This document shows positions 51,357-60,924 of a stretch of 64,000 bases of DNA, piece by piece. Below the pieces are notes generated by a model. It was not told the DNA's origin. It did not search any database and worked only from the letters and a program-made list of their open reading frames with translations. This DNA is from an uncultured Exiguobacterium sp. GTDB taxonomy: Bacteria; Bacillota; Bacilli; Exiguobacteriales; Exiguobacteriaceae. The stretch's first letter is position 1, and every line of letters begins with the position of its first letter. Where the stretch lies: positions 237,526-301,525 of the forward strand of contig CAJYMC010000001.1 in NCBI GenBank assembly GCA_913775715.1, in the 5' to 3' direction. The position numbers were made by a program, and so were the translations under genes.

Positions 51357-52211
51357 TTATGCTTCTTCTTCCAATCGTTTAATCGCTTCATCTAGTTGTT
51401 CCTGATCCTCTTCCGACAACTTCGGATATTGCGGATCAATTTCCTTCAAAACGTCATTCATGACTTCGGTGACGATATAGCGAGAATACCATTCGTCATC
51501 TGCCGGCAAGATGTACCATGGTGCATACGATGTCGACGTCGCCGAGACGAGTTCAGCAAAAATCTCATGGTATTCGTCCCAGTGCTTGCGTTCTTCAATA
51601 TCACTGAACGAGAATTCAAAGTTTTTCGTTGGATCCTTCAGACGAGTCAATAATCGTTGCCGTTGCTCTTCTTTTGAGACATGGAACAAAAACTTGACGA
51701 CCCGGAAGCCGTTCTCGACGAGATAGCGTTCAAAGTCATTGATTTGGCGATAACGCATCTGCCAGACATCTCCGTCATCCGGCTTTTCTTCTTCCTCGAG
51801 CAAATCATGAATTCGTGGCGCAATGACTTCCTCATAATAGGAGCGGTTCAAGATGCCGACTTCCCCTTTTTCCGGTAGACCTTCGTGGATCCGCCATAGA
51901 TAATCGTGTTTTTGCTCCGTATCCGACGGTTTTTTGACGGAGATCGTCCGGAGTCCTTGTGCGTTTAGGTTAGAAAAGATGTAGCTGATCGCCTCATCCT
52001 TCCCCGCTGCATCAATCGCTTGCAGGATGACGAGGACACCGTTCTTTTCTTCGGCATGCAAACGCCAGTGTAACTCTTGTAATGTCTCGACACTTTTCGG
52101 AATCCGTTTCTCTCGTAATTCCGCTTCTGAAATTTTATGTTCTTCTGATGTCGGGTAATTCGAAAACGAGACTTGCTCGCCTTCCTTGACACGATAGGAT
52201 GACAGTTTCAT
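51357..52211 (-). CDS. Polyphosphate kinase 2 family protein
   Basis: A 284-residue PPK2 enzyme. Walker A QAIDAAGKDEA near residue 65, Walker B region LNRSYYEEVIAPRIH near 120, and the lid arginines in RYRQINDFERYLVENG and SKEEQRQRLLTRLKDPTKNFEFS are all present. It transfers phosphate between polyphosphate and nucleotides; the single domain and length point to the class that phosphorylates nucleoside mono- or diphosphates. AAAGGAGGAG precedes ATG 52211. A second promoter may exist in the 74-base gap after the QorB gene. Confidence 0.92.
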   Translation of the reverse strand: MKLSSYRVKEGEQVSFSNYPTSEEHKISEAELREKRIPKSVETLQELHWRLHAEEKNGVLVILQAIDAAGKDEAISYIFSNLNAQGLRTISVKKPSDTEQKHDYLWRIHEGLPEKGEVGILNRSYYEEVIAPRIHDLLEEEEKPDDGDVWQMRYRQINDFERYLVENGFRVVKFLFHVSKEEQRQRLLTRLKDPTKNFEFSFSDIEERKHWDEYHEIFAELVSATSTSYAPWYILPADDEWYSRYIVTEVMNDVLKEIDPQYPKLSEEDQEQLDEAIKRLEEEA

Positions 52212-52285
52212 GGTAGGGCTCCTCCTTTAATTGCTTCTAAAGGGGGTTTACCCTACTCGTTCACCCTAAAAACGTTCAGATGAAC

Positions 52286-53140
52286 TTATCTTTTCAAAAG
52301 GAGACGGACTCCCTCTTCTAGCGTCGTCACAGGACGACCGAGTAATTCTTTAAAATCAGTACTTTCTACTGCCAGAGTTCCGGCTGCGATATCTGCCTGG
52401 ATACCCGTCAACATTGGAATCAAGAAGTCAGGTAAGCCAGCTTCTCGCATCCGCTCGCCATAGGTCGCGCCATCCACTTCATCTACAGCGACCGGTCGGT
52501 TAAGCACTGTTCCGACTGCATTCGCAAGTTCTGCTTGTGTATGCAACGGTCCAGAGAGTTCATAGATTGGTTTTGGATGTTCAAGCGTCAGTCCCGTCGC
52601 AATCGCTAACGCATACTCATCTTGTAACGCCCATCCGACTTTTCCTTCGCCTGCTGCCGTTAACCAGTCTGCGCCTTGTGAAACGGCATCAATCGTTCCG
52701 AGTTCATTTTCGAGATACCAGTTGTTGCGGAAAAAGACATACGGGATATCTGTCGCTTGAATCGCTTCTTCTGTGACCCGATGTGTTCGCGCAAGTCCGT
52801 TCGTACTGTGTGCCGCATTGGCGATACTCGTATAGCCGATCAGCTTGACGCCTGCCGCTTGTGCGGCCGTGACAGCGGTTTGATGTTGCCGGATCCGTGT
52901 TGCTTCTTCACCGTCCGTCGAGATGATCAGCAGACGATCGATGCCTTGAAACGCGTGTCCGAGTGTTTCCGGCTGATCGAAATCACCATGCCGGACGTCG
53001 ATTCCTTGCGCTGCAAGCGACGCTGCTTTTTCAACGTCACGGACACTAACCGCTACATGTTCGTTGCCGACTTGTTCACTGAGATATTGCACGATCCGCG
53101 CACCTAATTTTCCGGTTGCTCCTGTAATTAACCATTTCAT
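52286..53140 (-). CDS. QorB-like NAD(P)H:quinone oxidoreductase (NmrA/SDR)
   Basis: A 284-residue atypical SDR: WLITGATGKLGARIVQYL at the start (GxxGxxG), VSVRDVEKA, GDFDQPETLGHAFQGIDRLLIIS, and YTSIANAAHSTNGLARTHRVTEEAI, matching E. coli QorB-type quinone oxidoreductases. No classical YxxxK is needed in this group. AAAGGAGTGG precedes ATG 53140. It is divergent from an HxlR regulator gene, a pairing often seen for quinone or electrophile response, so induction by quinones is likely. Confidence 0.86.
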   Translation of the reverse strand: MKWLITGATGKLGARIVQYLSEQVGNEHVAVSVRDVEKAASLAAQGIDVRHGDFDQPETLGHAFQGIDRLLIISTDGEEATRIRQHQTAVTAAQAAGVKLIGYTSIANAAHSTNGLARTHRVTEEAIQATDIPYVFFRNNWYLENELGTIDAVSQGADWLTAAGEGKVGWALQDEYALAIATGLTLEHPKPIYELSGPLHTQAELANAVGTVLNRPVAVDEVDGATYGERMREAGLPDFLIPMLTGIQADIAAGTLAVESTDFKELLGRPVTTLEEGVRLLLKR

Positions 53141-53262
53141 GATGAAACCACTCCTTTGAAGTTTGATGTTGTTCTTCATGATACGCCAGGTGATACACTA
53201 AAAAAAGTAGGCACTTATCTGAAACTAGGTCCCTCAAAACGAACCAATGGGAGAGGATGAAC

Positions 53263-53595
53263 GTGGCTGTATTCGATTCAACGACTAATCAACGGACGGC
53301 TTGCCCGGTCACTCGGGTCCAACAGATGGTCGCTGGCAAATGGAAGATCATCTTGCTCTGGCACCTGACACACGGGACGCATCGTTTTCATGAACTGCAA
53401 CAATTAACAGGCATCTCTAAAGGAACATTAACGCGTCAGCTTCGCGAGCTCGAGGCGGATGGTTTGATTCAACGACACGTCTTTGGCGAAGTTCCTCCTC
53501 GCGTTGAATATTCCCTGACGGATGCCGGACATAGTTTTTTACCGATTCTTGACCAAATGGCAGCCTGGAGTGAGCAACACTTCCAGACGGAATGA
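53263..53595 (+). CDS. HxlR family transcriptional regulator
   Basis: A 110-residue winged-helix regulator: CPVTRVQQMVAGKWKIILLWHL, then FHELQQLTGISKGTLTRQLRELEADGLIQRHVFGEVPPRVEYSLTDAGHSFLPIL is the HxlR domain almost throughout. Cys14, just before the DNA-binding domain, is at the position of the redox-sensing Cys in YodB/HypR-like members. GTG 53263 fits GGGAGAGG better than ATG 53257. It is divergent from the QorB-like gene, which it probably represses. Confidence 0.88.
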   Translation: MAVFDSTTNQRTACPVTRVQQMVAGKWKIILLWHLTHGTHRFHELQQLTGISKGTLTRQLRELEADGLIQRHVFGEVPPRVEYSLTDAGHSFLPILDQMAAWSEQHFQTE

Positions 53596-53606
53596 TCGTG
53601 AGTAAC

Positions 53607-53650
53607 AAAAAAACATGCGCTTCTTCTCGATTCAGAAAAGAAGTGCATGT
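53607..53650 (-). terminator. Terminator of the FAD oxidoreductase gene
   Basis: ACATGCGCTTCTT / AAGAAGTGCATGT with T7 on the minus strand; it also lies just past the HxlR stop. Confidence 0.88.
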
Positions 53651-53656
53651 TGTCGT

Positions 53657-54649
53657 TCATTCCGTCGCTGTCACCGTCTGACGTAAGTGGGTATCAATCG
53701 CCTCTGCGACGCGTAATCCGGAAATGACAGCACTCTCGACGCGCGTCCGCCCTGACGCATCATCGGCTTCAAGGAACGCATCCCCGGCAAGCCAAAGCGG
53801 ATGTGCCGCCAGTTTCAAGTGTGGTGTCCGGTAAACCGCGCGTGCCTGAGCGTAACGCCAGCGTTTGAGCTGACGCGAAACAATCGTCACCGGTCCGAGT
53901 TGCTGTTGTAACAGCCGCTCGACTTCAGCGAGTGTCTCTTCTTCCGGACGCTCGTACCAGTCTTCACTGAAGCGGGCTGTCATATAGACGCTCAGGAGTG
54001 TCGTCTTCGAAATCTGTTTCTCGGCATTATTGACGAGTTTTAACATCCCATCGACGAGTTGTTCGTCTTGTAGGCCGACTTCCCCGATTGTCAGTCGCTC
54101 TTTGATTTCAAACAGACCCACGAATGTCGGCTCGAACGTCACTTGACGTAACTGCTCATGATCGTCCTCTCCGAGCGCCAGATCAGAAGCCTGCAACAGT
54201 TCATATGCTTGCGGTACAGGCGCCGTCACAAGTAACGCATCATACGCACCTTGATGATCCGTCGCTTGTGTGACGAGTTCATCTTCTGTTGCCGTAATAT
54301 GCGTGACCTGTTCATTCAAATGAACGGGAATACCCTGACCAATGGCTTGTACGAGTTGATTCATGCCGTCCGTCGCGACATAGCGTGGAAAATCCGTTCC
54401 GAACCATTTACGAACCCACCCTTTCTCAAGCCAGTCGTCGACTTCGCGTTCCAACTCTTCCGTCCGAACCGTGAAGAAGACGGCACCATGATCCGCTGTT
54501 CCTTCATCAATCCGACGAGTCGCCATTCGCCCCCCGACGCTCTGGCTTTTTTCGATGATTTCAACAGCATGTCCTGCTGCCTGCAATTGACGTGCCGCAA
54601 AAATCCCGGCGAGTCCACCACCGATGATTCCGATTCGTTTCCCTGTCAT
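53657..54649 (-). CDS. FAD-dependent oxidoreductase, renalase-like
   Basis: A 330-residue flavin amine-oxidase-like protein: GIIGGGLAGIFAARQL at residues 7-22, GGRMATRRIDEGTADHGAVFF near 39 (FAD contacts), and the C-terminal LWLAGDAFLEADDASGRTRVESAVISGLRVAEAI, which closes the FAD site. This order and length fit the bacterial renalase-like group; the substrate is unknown. GAGGGGGAAG precedes ATG 54649. It follows the phosphotransferase gene by 64 bases with no terminator and may be the fourth gene of that operon. Confidence 0.85.
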   Translation of the reverse strand: MTGKRIGIIGGGLAGIFAARQLQAAGHAVEIIEKSQSVGGRMATRRIDEGTADHGAVFFTVRTEELEREVDDWLEKGWVRKWFGTDFPRYVATDGMNQLVQAIGQGIPVHLNEQVTHITATEDELVTQATDHQGAYDALLVTAPVPQAYELLQASDLALGEDDHEQLRQVTFEPTFVGLFEIKERLTIGEVGLQDEQLVDGMLKLVNNAEKQISKTTLLSVYMTARFSEDWYERPEEETLAEVERLLQQQLGPVTIVSRQLKRWRYAQARAVYRTPHLKLAAHPLWLAGDAFLEADDASGRTRVESAVISGLRVAEAIDTHLRQTVTATE

Positions 54650-54713
54650 CTCGCTTCCCCCTCATATTCCTCATTTCCCTAAGTATAGAGGTTTCTTCCA
54701 AGACATGGGTGAA

Positions 54714-55607
54714 TCAATACCCGTTCGATATGCTCGTCATCTGTAATTCCTGCTCGATGAGCATGATGTTCTCCTCAAAGAACACCCGGTGCTCTTCTAG
54801 TCCACGTTTGATGCACCACCCGACGGCCGTGAGTGCTTCCCACAAACGATAGTATGCTAGATACGTCTCGATCGGCACGTCTGGGTGTAACGTCGCGTAT
54901 CCTTCTTGAAATGCCGTGACGTAAATGGAACCGAACGACTTGAGATTACGGACGATCTTCGTGAAGTCCATCTCGACGGCCCCGTAGCGGGTCGTCTCGA
55001 AATCGATCAACCCTGTGACTTGATCACCTATCGTCAGTAAATTTGCTAGGCGGAAGTCACAATGTATGGCAACGGGACGTGAAGGCTCCGGTAACGACTG
55101 TTCTCGTCTGACTAACTCTGTTTGGATGTTCTCTAAAAAAACCGGATCGAGTTCGGTCGTGATAAACGGCATGAATCCATCAAGTTTTTCATTCCGGAAG
55201 CGCCGCCAGTCCTGAACCGGATAGGCATAAAATCCGTCTTCCGTATACTCGCCGTAAGCTTCTCCTGTACACGTATGTAGCATTGCGAGCGTTCGACCAA
55301 TTTCGTACGCCAATTTTTTAGTCATCGTGACCGGTGCCTGTCCCGGTAAGGCAGCAAGCACGAACGATCCGGTCGTCTGCCCGGGAGCTGCTTCAGCTAA
55401 GATGTGCGGCACGGGTACAAACCCTTCTAGTACATGAATCCAGCCACGCTCCCGGTACCACTTTTCAGCCGTGTACGGTCGCTTTAAGAAAACGACCTGA
55501 CCATCTGTTAGGACGAGACAATCGACTTCAGAACTATACGATTCGTCGACAGTCGCGCATGCTGCAACGTCGAGTTGAAAATGTTCAATCCATTCGTCTC
55601 GTGTCAT
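54714..55607 (-). CDS. Aminoglycoside-phosphotransferase-fold kinase
   Basis: A 297-residue APH-fold protein: VVFLKRPY (ATP Lys) near 55, the catalytic loop IHCDFRLANLL near 180, and the metal-binding GLIDFETTRYGAVEMDF near 202. The fold serves antibiotic, choline or homoserine kinases; the substrate cannot be told. It overlaps the preceding GNAT gene by four bases (ATGA), so the two are translationally coupled. Resistance is one possibility, small-metabolite phosphorylation another. Confidence 0.85.
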   Translation of the reverse strand: MTRDEWIEHFQLDVAACATVDESYSSEVDCLVLTDGQVVFLKRPYTAEKWYRERGWIHVLEGFVPVPHILAEAAPGQTTGSFVLAALPGQAPVTMTKKLAYEIGRTLAMLHTCTGEAYGEYTEDGFYAYPVQDWRRFRNEKLDGFMPFITTELDPVFLENIQTELVRREQSLPEPSRPVAIHCDFRLANLLTIGDQVTGLIDFETTRYGAVEMDFTKIVRNLKSFGSIYVTAFQEGYATLHPDVPIETYLAYYRLWEALTAVGWCIKRGLEEHRVFFEENIMLIEQELQMTSISNGY

Positions 55608-56086
55608 TCCGTCGTCCCCAATATTTTCTGTAGCGTTTCACCTGGTAGACCGTCAATCTGTCCAAGATAGGTCGATTCAAAACCTAATCCGATCAAAATA
55701 CGGCGCGATGCTTCATGTGCTGGATCAATCGTTGCCGTGACGACCTGTAGCTCTTCTTCTGTCGCTAACTGTAACAGACGCTCTGCAATCGCTGTGCCGT
55801 ATCCACGTCCCCACTGATCGGGTAGCAGCATATAACCGAGCTCTGCTTCGAACGGTTGCGTTTGACTCCGGGTCATGTGCACGATTCCAATCCATGTCTC
55901 TTCGGCATAAATCAAATACGATCCGAGTCGGTCGTGCTGCTGTTGTTCAAGGATTCGGTCAAAGCGCTGTTTCGTTTCCGTATCTGTTAATGCCTGTTCC
56001 GTAATGTAACGCATGACACGTTCATCTTGGACGAGCGTTGCGTAGCGTTCGTAATCGGGCGCTGTTATTTTTTGTAATTCAATCAT
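55604..56086 (-). CDS. GNAT acetyltransferase (RimJ-like)
   Basis: A 160-residue GNAT protein of the ribosomal-protein/amino-acid acetyltransferase type: YERYATLVQDERVMRYITEQALT, AELGYMLLPDQWGRGYGTAIAERLL with CoA loop QWGRGYG near 95, and ASRRILIGLGFE near 130. GAGGAG precedes ATG 56086; the longer frame enters the cysteine hydrolase gene. It is the middle gene of an operon between the hydrolase and the kinase. Confidence 0.85.
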   Translation of the reverse strand: MIELQKITAPDYERYATLVQDERVMRYITEQALTDTETKQRFDRILEQQQHDRLGSYLIYAEETWIGIVHMTRSQTQPFEAELGYMLLPDQWGRGYGTAIAERLLQLATEEELQVVTATIDPAHEASRRILIGLGFESTYLGQIDGLPGETLQKILGTTE

Positions 56087-56099
56087 CTTATTCTCCTCT

Positions 56100-56660
56100 T
56101 CATGTCCGGTAATCATTGTGGGTTGGGGTGAAGACATCTTCCGTCGACGGACGAACAATCGCAAAATGTTCGACGTTATAATGACCGTGCAAAACTTGAT
56201 TGTGGTGAGCGATCATTTGCTCCGGCGTCAGGACATCAGAGCCGTTCGTCGTGTGCCCGTCAGCGACAAGCGTGACATCAAAGCCATGCACCGTCGCACT
56301 ACGCACCGCGGTATCGATGCAGTGCTCCGTCTTACAGCCTAAGACGATCAGATGTTCAATCGATGCTTGGCGTAGATAATCAAGCAAAGGGGTGCCATGA
56401 AACGCATTCGTCGCCGCTTTATCAAACGTGATACTGGACGCTGGAACGGGAATCGAGTCATGGACTGCAAACCCAGACCCTGTTCCGCCGGCGACATCCA
56501 GATCCCGAATAAAGACGATCGGGATATTCCGTTCGTCTGCTTCGAGTACGACCGCTTCGATGACGTGCGCGACTTGTTCTTTTAAGTATACCGGACGTTC
56601 TTCTGTGTTTCCGTCGACGAGTTCCTGTTGAAAATCGATCACTAGGACTGCTTGTTTCAT
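56100..56660 (-). CDS. Cysteine hydrolase, isochorismatase family
   Basis: A 186-residue enzyme with the triad of the family: Asp9 in VLVIDFQQ, the Lys in DKAATNAF near 78, and the nucleophilic Cys in LGCKTEHCIDTAVRSA near 112, preceded by a cis-peptide-type LGC. Members are nicotinamidases, ureidoacrylate or other amidases. ATG 56660 has AAGGAGG nine bases upstream; ATG 56666 is too close. It heads the operon with the GNAT and kinase genes. Confidence 0.88.
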   Translation of the reverse strand: MKQAVLVIDFQQELVDGNTEERPVYLKEQVAHVIEAVVLEADERNIPIVFIRDLDVAGGTGSGFAVHDSIPVPASSITFDKAATNAFHGTPLLDYLRQASIEHLIVLGCKTEHCIDTAVRSATVHGFDVTLVADGHTTNGSDVLTPEQMIAHHNQVLHGHYNVEHFAIVRPSTEDVFTPTHNDYRT

Positions 56661-56789
56661 CGTCATGTTCCTCCTTATAAAATCGACTGCTTGTTTCCTT
56701 CCCGTTCTTCTGAATGATTTCCTGCTCCTGACGGACGTGAAACTTTTTAGCTGTTGGATTCGTTAAGAAGAAGGAAAGGATGTGTCTGG

Positions 56790-56963
56790 ATGATTTGGTT
56801 TGGCGTCATCTTCTTATGTGTGCTTCTCGTCAATCTGACACTGGAGAAACTGATCATGAACCGGACGATGACAGGTCGCTGGTTCGTCCGCAACTTACTC
56901 ATTTGTCTCGGGATCACTCTCTTATTATTCGGGATCGAACGTTATGTTATATCCGGATTCTAA
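56790..56963 (+). CDS. Small two-helix membrane protein
   Basis: A 57-residue protein with helices at about 2-22 and 36-54 and a basic turn (MNRTMTGRWFVRN) between. ATG 56790 is nine bases after AAGGAAAGGA; the frame from 56754 lacks a site. The family is not recognised. A strong terminator follows directly. Confidence 0.65.
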   Translation: MIWFGVIFLCVLLVNLTLEKLIMNRTMTGRWFVRNLLICLGITLLLFGIERYVISGF

Positions 56964-57000
56964 AAAAGCAGATAGCGATTTTTCGCTATCTGCTTTTTTA
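56962..57000. terminator. Bidirectional terminator
   Basis: AAAAAAGCAGATAGCGA / TCGCTATCTGCTTTTTT, a perfect long stem with a short loop, between the small plus-strand gene and the convergent SDR gene. Confidence 0.93.
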
Positions 57001-57001
57001 G

Positions 57002-57601
57002 TTAATAGACTTCGTAATTTTGCCCCGTCTGTGCCCCTTCGACACTCTTTTCGAACGCCGTCGCGACACGTGACGCCGGAACGGCTTCAAAACCACGGAA
57101 GAAGGGTTCGTACTTCTCAAGCGACTCGATCAGTACGTTCGGACTGACGCTGTTGATTCGAATGCCTCGTGGCATCTCGATCGCTGCTGCGTGAACGAAC
57201 GCTTTGACCCCACCGTTCGCAAGCGCAGCGGATGCGCCTTGGCGAATCGGATCGTCCATCATGATGCCGGTCGTCAGCGTAAAGCTTCCGCCGTCTCGTA
57301 CGGACTCTAAACCAAGCAAGACGAGATTGACCTGACCTTTTAGTTTACTGTCGATTCCGATTTGATTAAGCTCCGGTGTTAAGTCCGTCAATGGACCGAA
57401 ATGAGCGCCACCTGTGGCACTGATGACGGCATCAACAGAACCGACCGCTTCATACATCGCTCGGATACTTGCTTCTGATATAATATCGACTTGTACATCC
57501 GCTCCGCTTCGTCCAGCACGAATGATGTCATGCCGCTCACTCAACCGTTCGACGACTGCCTGCCCAATCGTTCCGCTTGCCCCTACTACTAAAATTCGCA
57601 T
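57002..57601 (-). CDS. Short SDR family oxidoreductase
   Basis: A 199-residue SDR: ILVVGASGTIGQAVVERL at the start (GxxGxIG), then ISATGGAHFGPL, SFTLTTGIMMDDPIRQGASAALANGGVKAFVHAAA and IRINSVSPNVL. The usual YxxxK is not seen; at that place the sequence reads GASAALANGG. This matches a small SDR group often annotated only as short-chain dehydrogenase. ATG 57601 follows a GGGGAAGGA site. It is the last gene of the unit with the esterase and the unknown 187-residue protein. Confidence 0.8.
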   Translation of the reverse strand: MRILVVGASGTIGQAVVERLSERHDIIRAGRSGADVQVDIISEASIRAMYEAVGSVDAVISATGGAHFGPLTDLTPELNQIGIDSKLKGQVNLVLLGLESVRDGGSFTLTTGIMMDDPIRQGASAALANGGVKAFVHAAAIEMPRGIRINSVSPNVLIESLEKYEPFFRGFEAVPASRVATAFEKSVEGAQTGQNYEVY

Positions 57602-57639
57602 GATTCCTTCCCCTTTCACGTCTAGCTTACTTATCTAGC

Positions 57640-58407
57640 CTACTGCACAGTAGATGATGGTTTCAAGGAATGTACCGGGTGGGTCTTCAAGAAGACGAGG
57701 ATTTCTTCGAACAAACACTGTTTATCCCGATCGAGCGTCAGTAAATGTTTACTGTTCGGAAGAAGGACTTTTTTCTGATCTCGGCTCGGTACCGTCGTTT
57801 CGATTCGCTCGAGACTTGCATGATAGACGGTATCATCTAATGCGCCAAGGAAAAGAGCGATGGGCTGCGTGATCTTCGGTAAGACGACTTCTGTGTCGAG
57901 GATGAACTGTTGCAGTGCTCGTAAGTCTTTTTCTGGTCGTGGAAAATGACAGGCGACAAAGTCTGCAATCCACTCTTGCGAACGATCGTCAAATTGAAAA
58001 TACCGTTCTGTATAGCGACGAACGCGATACTCGAGTCCGGCGATCGTCCGCTCAAGAATCGGCGTCGAAAGTAAGATGAGTCCGGCACATCCTGACTGCT
58101 CTGCCAGTCGAAGTGCCATCACTCCACCGAGTGATTGTCCGATCAAAAAGATGTCTTTGTGTCCTCGATCATGTAAAAACGCGAGTCCGGCTTGTGCGGA
58201 CTGCCAGACGTCTTCGATCGTCGTCGCAAACAAACGCTCCGGCGATTCTCCGTGCCCGGCATAGTTCGGTGCGAAACAGGTATACCCGGCTGCATGTAAA
58301 AAACGAGCGAGTCCCCGCATCTCATTCGCACTACCAGTAAAGCTATGTAACAACAAAATAGCAGGTCCAGCTCCTTCTAAGTACAAATCCCTTGATTTCG
58401 TAATCAA
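57640..58407 (-). CDS. Carboxylesterase, Est30/YvaK-like
   Basis: A 255-residue alpha/beta hydrolase: ILLLHSFTGSANEMRGLARFL (oxyanion region), the nucleophile in LIGQSLGGVMALRLAEQ near 98, acid in LGALDDTVYHA near 198, and His in LPNSKHLLTLDRD near 225. It resembles the Bacillus Est30/YvaK carboxylesterases acting on short acyl esters. The start is TTG 58407 with AAGGAGGGG upstream. It lies 23 bases after the unknown 187-residue gene. Confidence 0.86.
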   Translation of the reverse strand: MITKSRDLYLEGAGPAILLLHSFTGSANEMRGLARFLHAAGYTCFAPNYAGHGESPERLFATTIEDVWQSAQAGLAFLHDRGHKDIFLIGQSLGGVMALRLAEQSGCAGLILLSTPILERTIAGLEYRVRRYTERYFQFDDRSQEWIADFVACHFPRPEKDLRALQQFILDTEVVLPKITQPIALFLGALDDTVYHASLERIETTVPSRDQKKVLLPNSKHLLTLDRDKQCLFEEILVFLKTHPVHSLKPSSTVQ

Positions 58408-58430
58408 GTGCGCCCCTCCTTTTCATTTCT

Positions 58431-58994
58431 TCACATTTCCTCTACCAAAACACCCTCCCGTAACGATTCTATAATCCGAAAGCCTGGGTAGTTTGCTTCG
58501 GACCGTCGTTCGCCAGAGCGGTAATAAGCATTCCAGTAACTGATCATTCGATCCTCGATTCGCTTCATGTATGCTGGATCTTCCTCGACGAATCGCCGCT
58601 TCACTTCCGAATCCCATTGCTCGATTGCGGGTACGATGATATCGACGATTTCACGGATGTACTCACTAGCAAGTTCGATGACATAGGCGAGGACCCATCC
58701 GTCGTGTGGATGGTTTTTAAGTAACTGTTGGAGATAATGCTCACGGACGTAACCGTCATGATGACGCGTGTAGAGGCAATATAAAATCGTCTGTTGCGTC
58801 GACGTCAGCTTCTTAATACGCTCCGCGTCGACCTCTAATAAGTACAAACGCATCGGAATCTGTATGTGTTCGTATTCTATCTTCACTTTAATTGTCCCTG
58901 GTGATAAGCGTGTCCATCCAAACGGTAGACACGCTTTAACGACCTGAACGTCCTGTTCATATCGTTTAGGAAATGCTGTAAGCCATCGGTTCAT
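58431..58994 (-). CDS. Conserved-looking protein of unknown function, 187 residues
   Basis: A 187-residue soluble protein, rich in Tyr, Arg and Glu, mostly helical after residue 60. Segments such as IKKLTSTQQTILYCLYTRHHDGYVREHYLQQLL and HPHDGWVLAYVIELASEYIREIVDII suggest a repeated alpha-helical fold, but I recognise no family. AGGAG precedes ATG 58994. It follows the glmS terminator on the same strand and probably heads the unit with the esterase and SDR. Confidence 0.7.
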   Translation of the reverse strand: MNRWLTAFPKRYEQDVQVVKACLPFGWTRLSPGTIKVKIEYEHIQIPMRLYLLEVDAERIKKLTSTQQTILYCLYTRHHDGYVREHYLQQLLKNHPHDGWVLAYVIELASEYIREIVDIIVPAIEQWDSEVKRRFVEEDPAYMKRIEDRMISYWNAYYRSGERRSEANYPGFRIIESLREGVLVEEM

Positions 58995-59012
58995 CTTATT
59001 CTCCTCTCATAT

Positions 59013-59057
59013 AAAAAACTCCAAACGGCAGACGCTCACACGCCTGTCATTTGGAGT
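59013..59057 (-). terminator. Terminator of glmS
   Basis: ACTCCAAATGACAGGCG / CGTCTGCCGTTTGGAGT-type stem on the minus strand with T6. Confidence 0.85.
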
Positions 59058-59069
59058 CAATTTGTTTCC

Positions 59070-60866
59070 TTATTCAACCGTTACCGACTTCGCCAAGTTA
59101 CGTGGCTTATCGACGTCACAGTCGCGACCGAGTGCCGCGTAGTATGAGATCAATTGAAGTGGTAAGACCGACAAGAGCGGTGACAAGAGTGGCTCGACTG
59201 CTGGGATGACGAATGCATCTGTCGGCAATTCAAGACCTTCTGCTGCGATGACACACGCGTTTGCCCCACGTGCGACGACTTCCTTGATATTCCCACGGTT
59301 GTTGAGATGAACGTGTGGTTGTGTCACGAGCGCGATGACCGGTGTGTTGTCTTCGATCAAAGCGATCGGACCGTGCTTGAGCTCTCCACCCGCGTATCCT
59401 TCTGCTTGGATATACGAGATCTCTTTGAGTTTTAATGCACCTTCCATCCCGACGTATGCATCTTGTCCGCGACCGATGAAGAACGCGTTACGTGACTCAG
59501 ACAAGTATTCTGTCGCGATTTCTTGGAAGCGATCTTTTTGAGACATGACCGACTCCATCGCACTTGAGATTTTACCGAGTTCCTTCATGAGATCGAAGTT
59601 GACGGCAACTCCTTTTGCTTGAGCAAGGTCAAACGCAAGGACAGCGAGAACAGCGATTTGAGCTGTATACGCTTTTGTTGAAGCAACAGCGATTTCTGGA
59701 CCTGCGTGGAGCAACAATGTTGCGTTTGCTTCACGTGACAATGTTGATCCTAGAACGTTCGTGATCGTCAGTGCCGGGTGACCGAGTTTTTTCGCTTCGA
59801 CGAGAACAGCACGGCTATCCGCTGTTTCACCTGATTGTGAAAGGAAGAGGAAGAGTGGTTTCTCTGTCAATAATGGCATGTTGTATCCGAACTCAGAAGA
59901 AATGTGCACTTCTGTCGGGATGCCTGCGATTTGTTCGATCAACTGTTTTCCGATCAAACCAGCATGATAGCTTGTTCCGCAACCGATGATATAGACACGG
60001 TCACGACCGAGTACGAGATCACGGACCGATTGATCGAGTGTGATGTCGCCTGCTTCGTTTTGATATTTTTGAACGATGTTCCGGATGACTGCTGGTTGCT
60101 CATCCATCTCTTTAAGCATGTAGTGCGCGTACGTTCCTTTTTCGATATCTGATGCATCGATTTCAGCCGTGTACGCTTCACGCTCTTGGACGTTCCCGTC
60201 GAGATCTTGAATCGTGACGCTATCACGCGTCAAGATGATCATCTCACCGTCATGCAACTCAACGAATTGATCCGTTACTTGCAACATTGCCATTGCGTCT
60301 GACGCGACAACGTTGAACGTACCGTCACCGAGACCAACGAGAAGTGGTGATTTGTTTTTTGCGACGTATAAGACGTCTGGATTTTCCGCATCGATCAATG
60401 CGAGGGCATACGAACCGTGCAAGACGCGGAGTGTTTGACGGAATGCTTCCGCGACGTCACCTGTCTCGTTGAAGTTCTTTTCGATCATCTGAACGATGAC
60501 TTCTGTATCCGTGTCGCTGAGGAGATCGACATTCAATTCCGCTTTTAGCTGCTCATCGTTTTCGATGACGCCGTTGTGCACGAGTGTGAAACGTGCTGAC
60601 GCACTTTGGTGCGGGTGCGCGTTTGGTACGCTTGGAACACCGTGTGTCGCCCAGCGTGTGTGTCCGATTCCGACTGTGCCGTCTGCATCAGCAGGAACGA
60701 CTTCGCGTAGCGCAGCAATCCGGCCTACTTCTTTATGGACTTGGACGCCGTCGTTGACGAACGCAAGACCTGCCGAGTCATAGCCGCGATACTCGAGCTT
60801 CTCGAGACCTTTTAATAAAATTTCCTTCGTGTTGACTTGTCCAATCATACCTACGATTCCGCACAT
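59070..60866 (-). CDS. glmS: Glutamine--fructose-6-phosphate aminotransferase
   Basis: A 598-residue enzyme that makes glucosamine-6-phosphate from fructose-6-phosphate and glutamine, the first step to UDP-GlcNAc. Cys2 (MCGIVGMIG) is the glutaminase nucleophile; the N-terminal domain has HTRWATHG and the HPH-type NAHPH. Two SIS domains follow ([13 protein letters not shown] near 300, FFIGRG near 460), and the end [15 protein letters not shown] is canonical. ATG 60866 follows GGAGAG. Its leader carries a glmS ribozyme for feedback by the product. Confidence 0.97.
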   Translation of the reverse strand: MCGIVGMIGQVNTKEILLKGLEKLEYRGYDSAGLAFVNDGVQVHKEVGRIAALREVVPADADGTVGIGHTRWATHGVPSVPNAHPHQSASARFTLVHNGVIENDEQLKAELNVDLLSDTDTEVIVQMIEKNFNETGDVAEAFRQTLRVLHGSYALALIDAENPDVLYVAKNKSPLLVGLGDGTFNVVASDAMAMLQVTDQFVELHDGEMIILTRDSVTIQDLDGNVQEREAYTAEIDASDIEKGTYAHYMLKEMDEQPAVIRNIVQKYQNEAGDITLDQSVRDLVLGRDRVYIIGCGTSYHAGLIGKQLIEQIAGIPTEVHISSEFGYNMPLLTEKPLFLFLSQSGETADSRAVLVEAKKLGHPALTITNVLGSTLSREANATLLLHAGPEIAVASTKAYTAQIAVLAVLAFDLAQAKGVAVNFDLMKELGKISSAMESVMSQKDRFQEIATEYLSESRNAFFIGRGQDAYVGMEGALKLKEISYIQAEGYAGGELKHGPIALIEDNTPVIALVTQPHVHLNNRGNIKEVVARGANACVIAAEGLELPTDAFVIPAVEPLLSPLLSVLPLQLISYYAALGRDCDVDKPRNLAKSVTVE

Positions 60867-60924
60867 GTTACATCTCTCCATTTACAAGTATTTCCCTAAA
60901 GAGGAAACGGCTCTTGTTGAGAGG

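Noticed and set aside
53190-53262. HxlR operator between the QorB and HxlR genes
   Set aside because: An ACT-N6-AGT repeat is present, but it is short and A-rich and does not match a motif I can defend.
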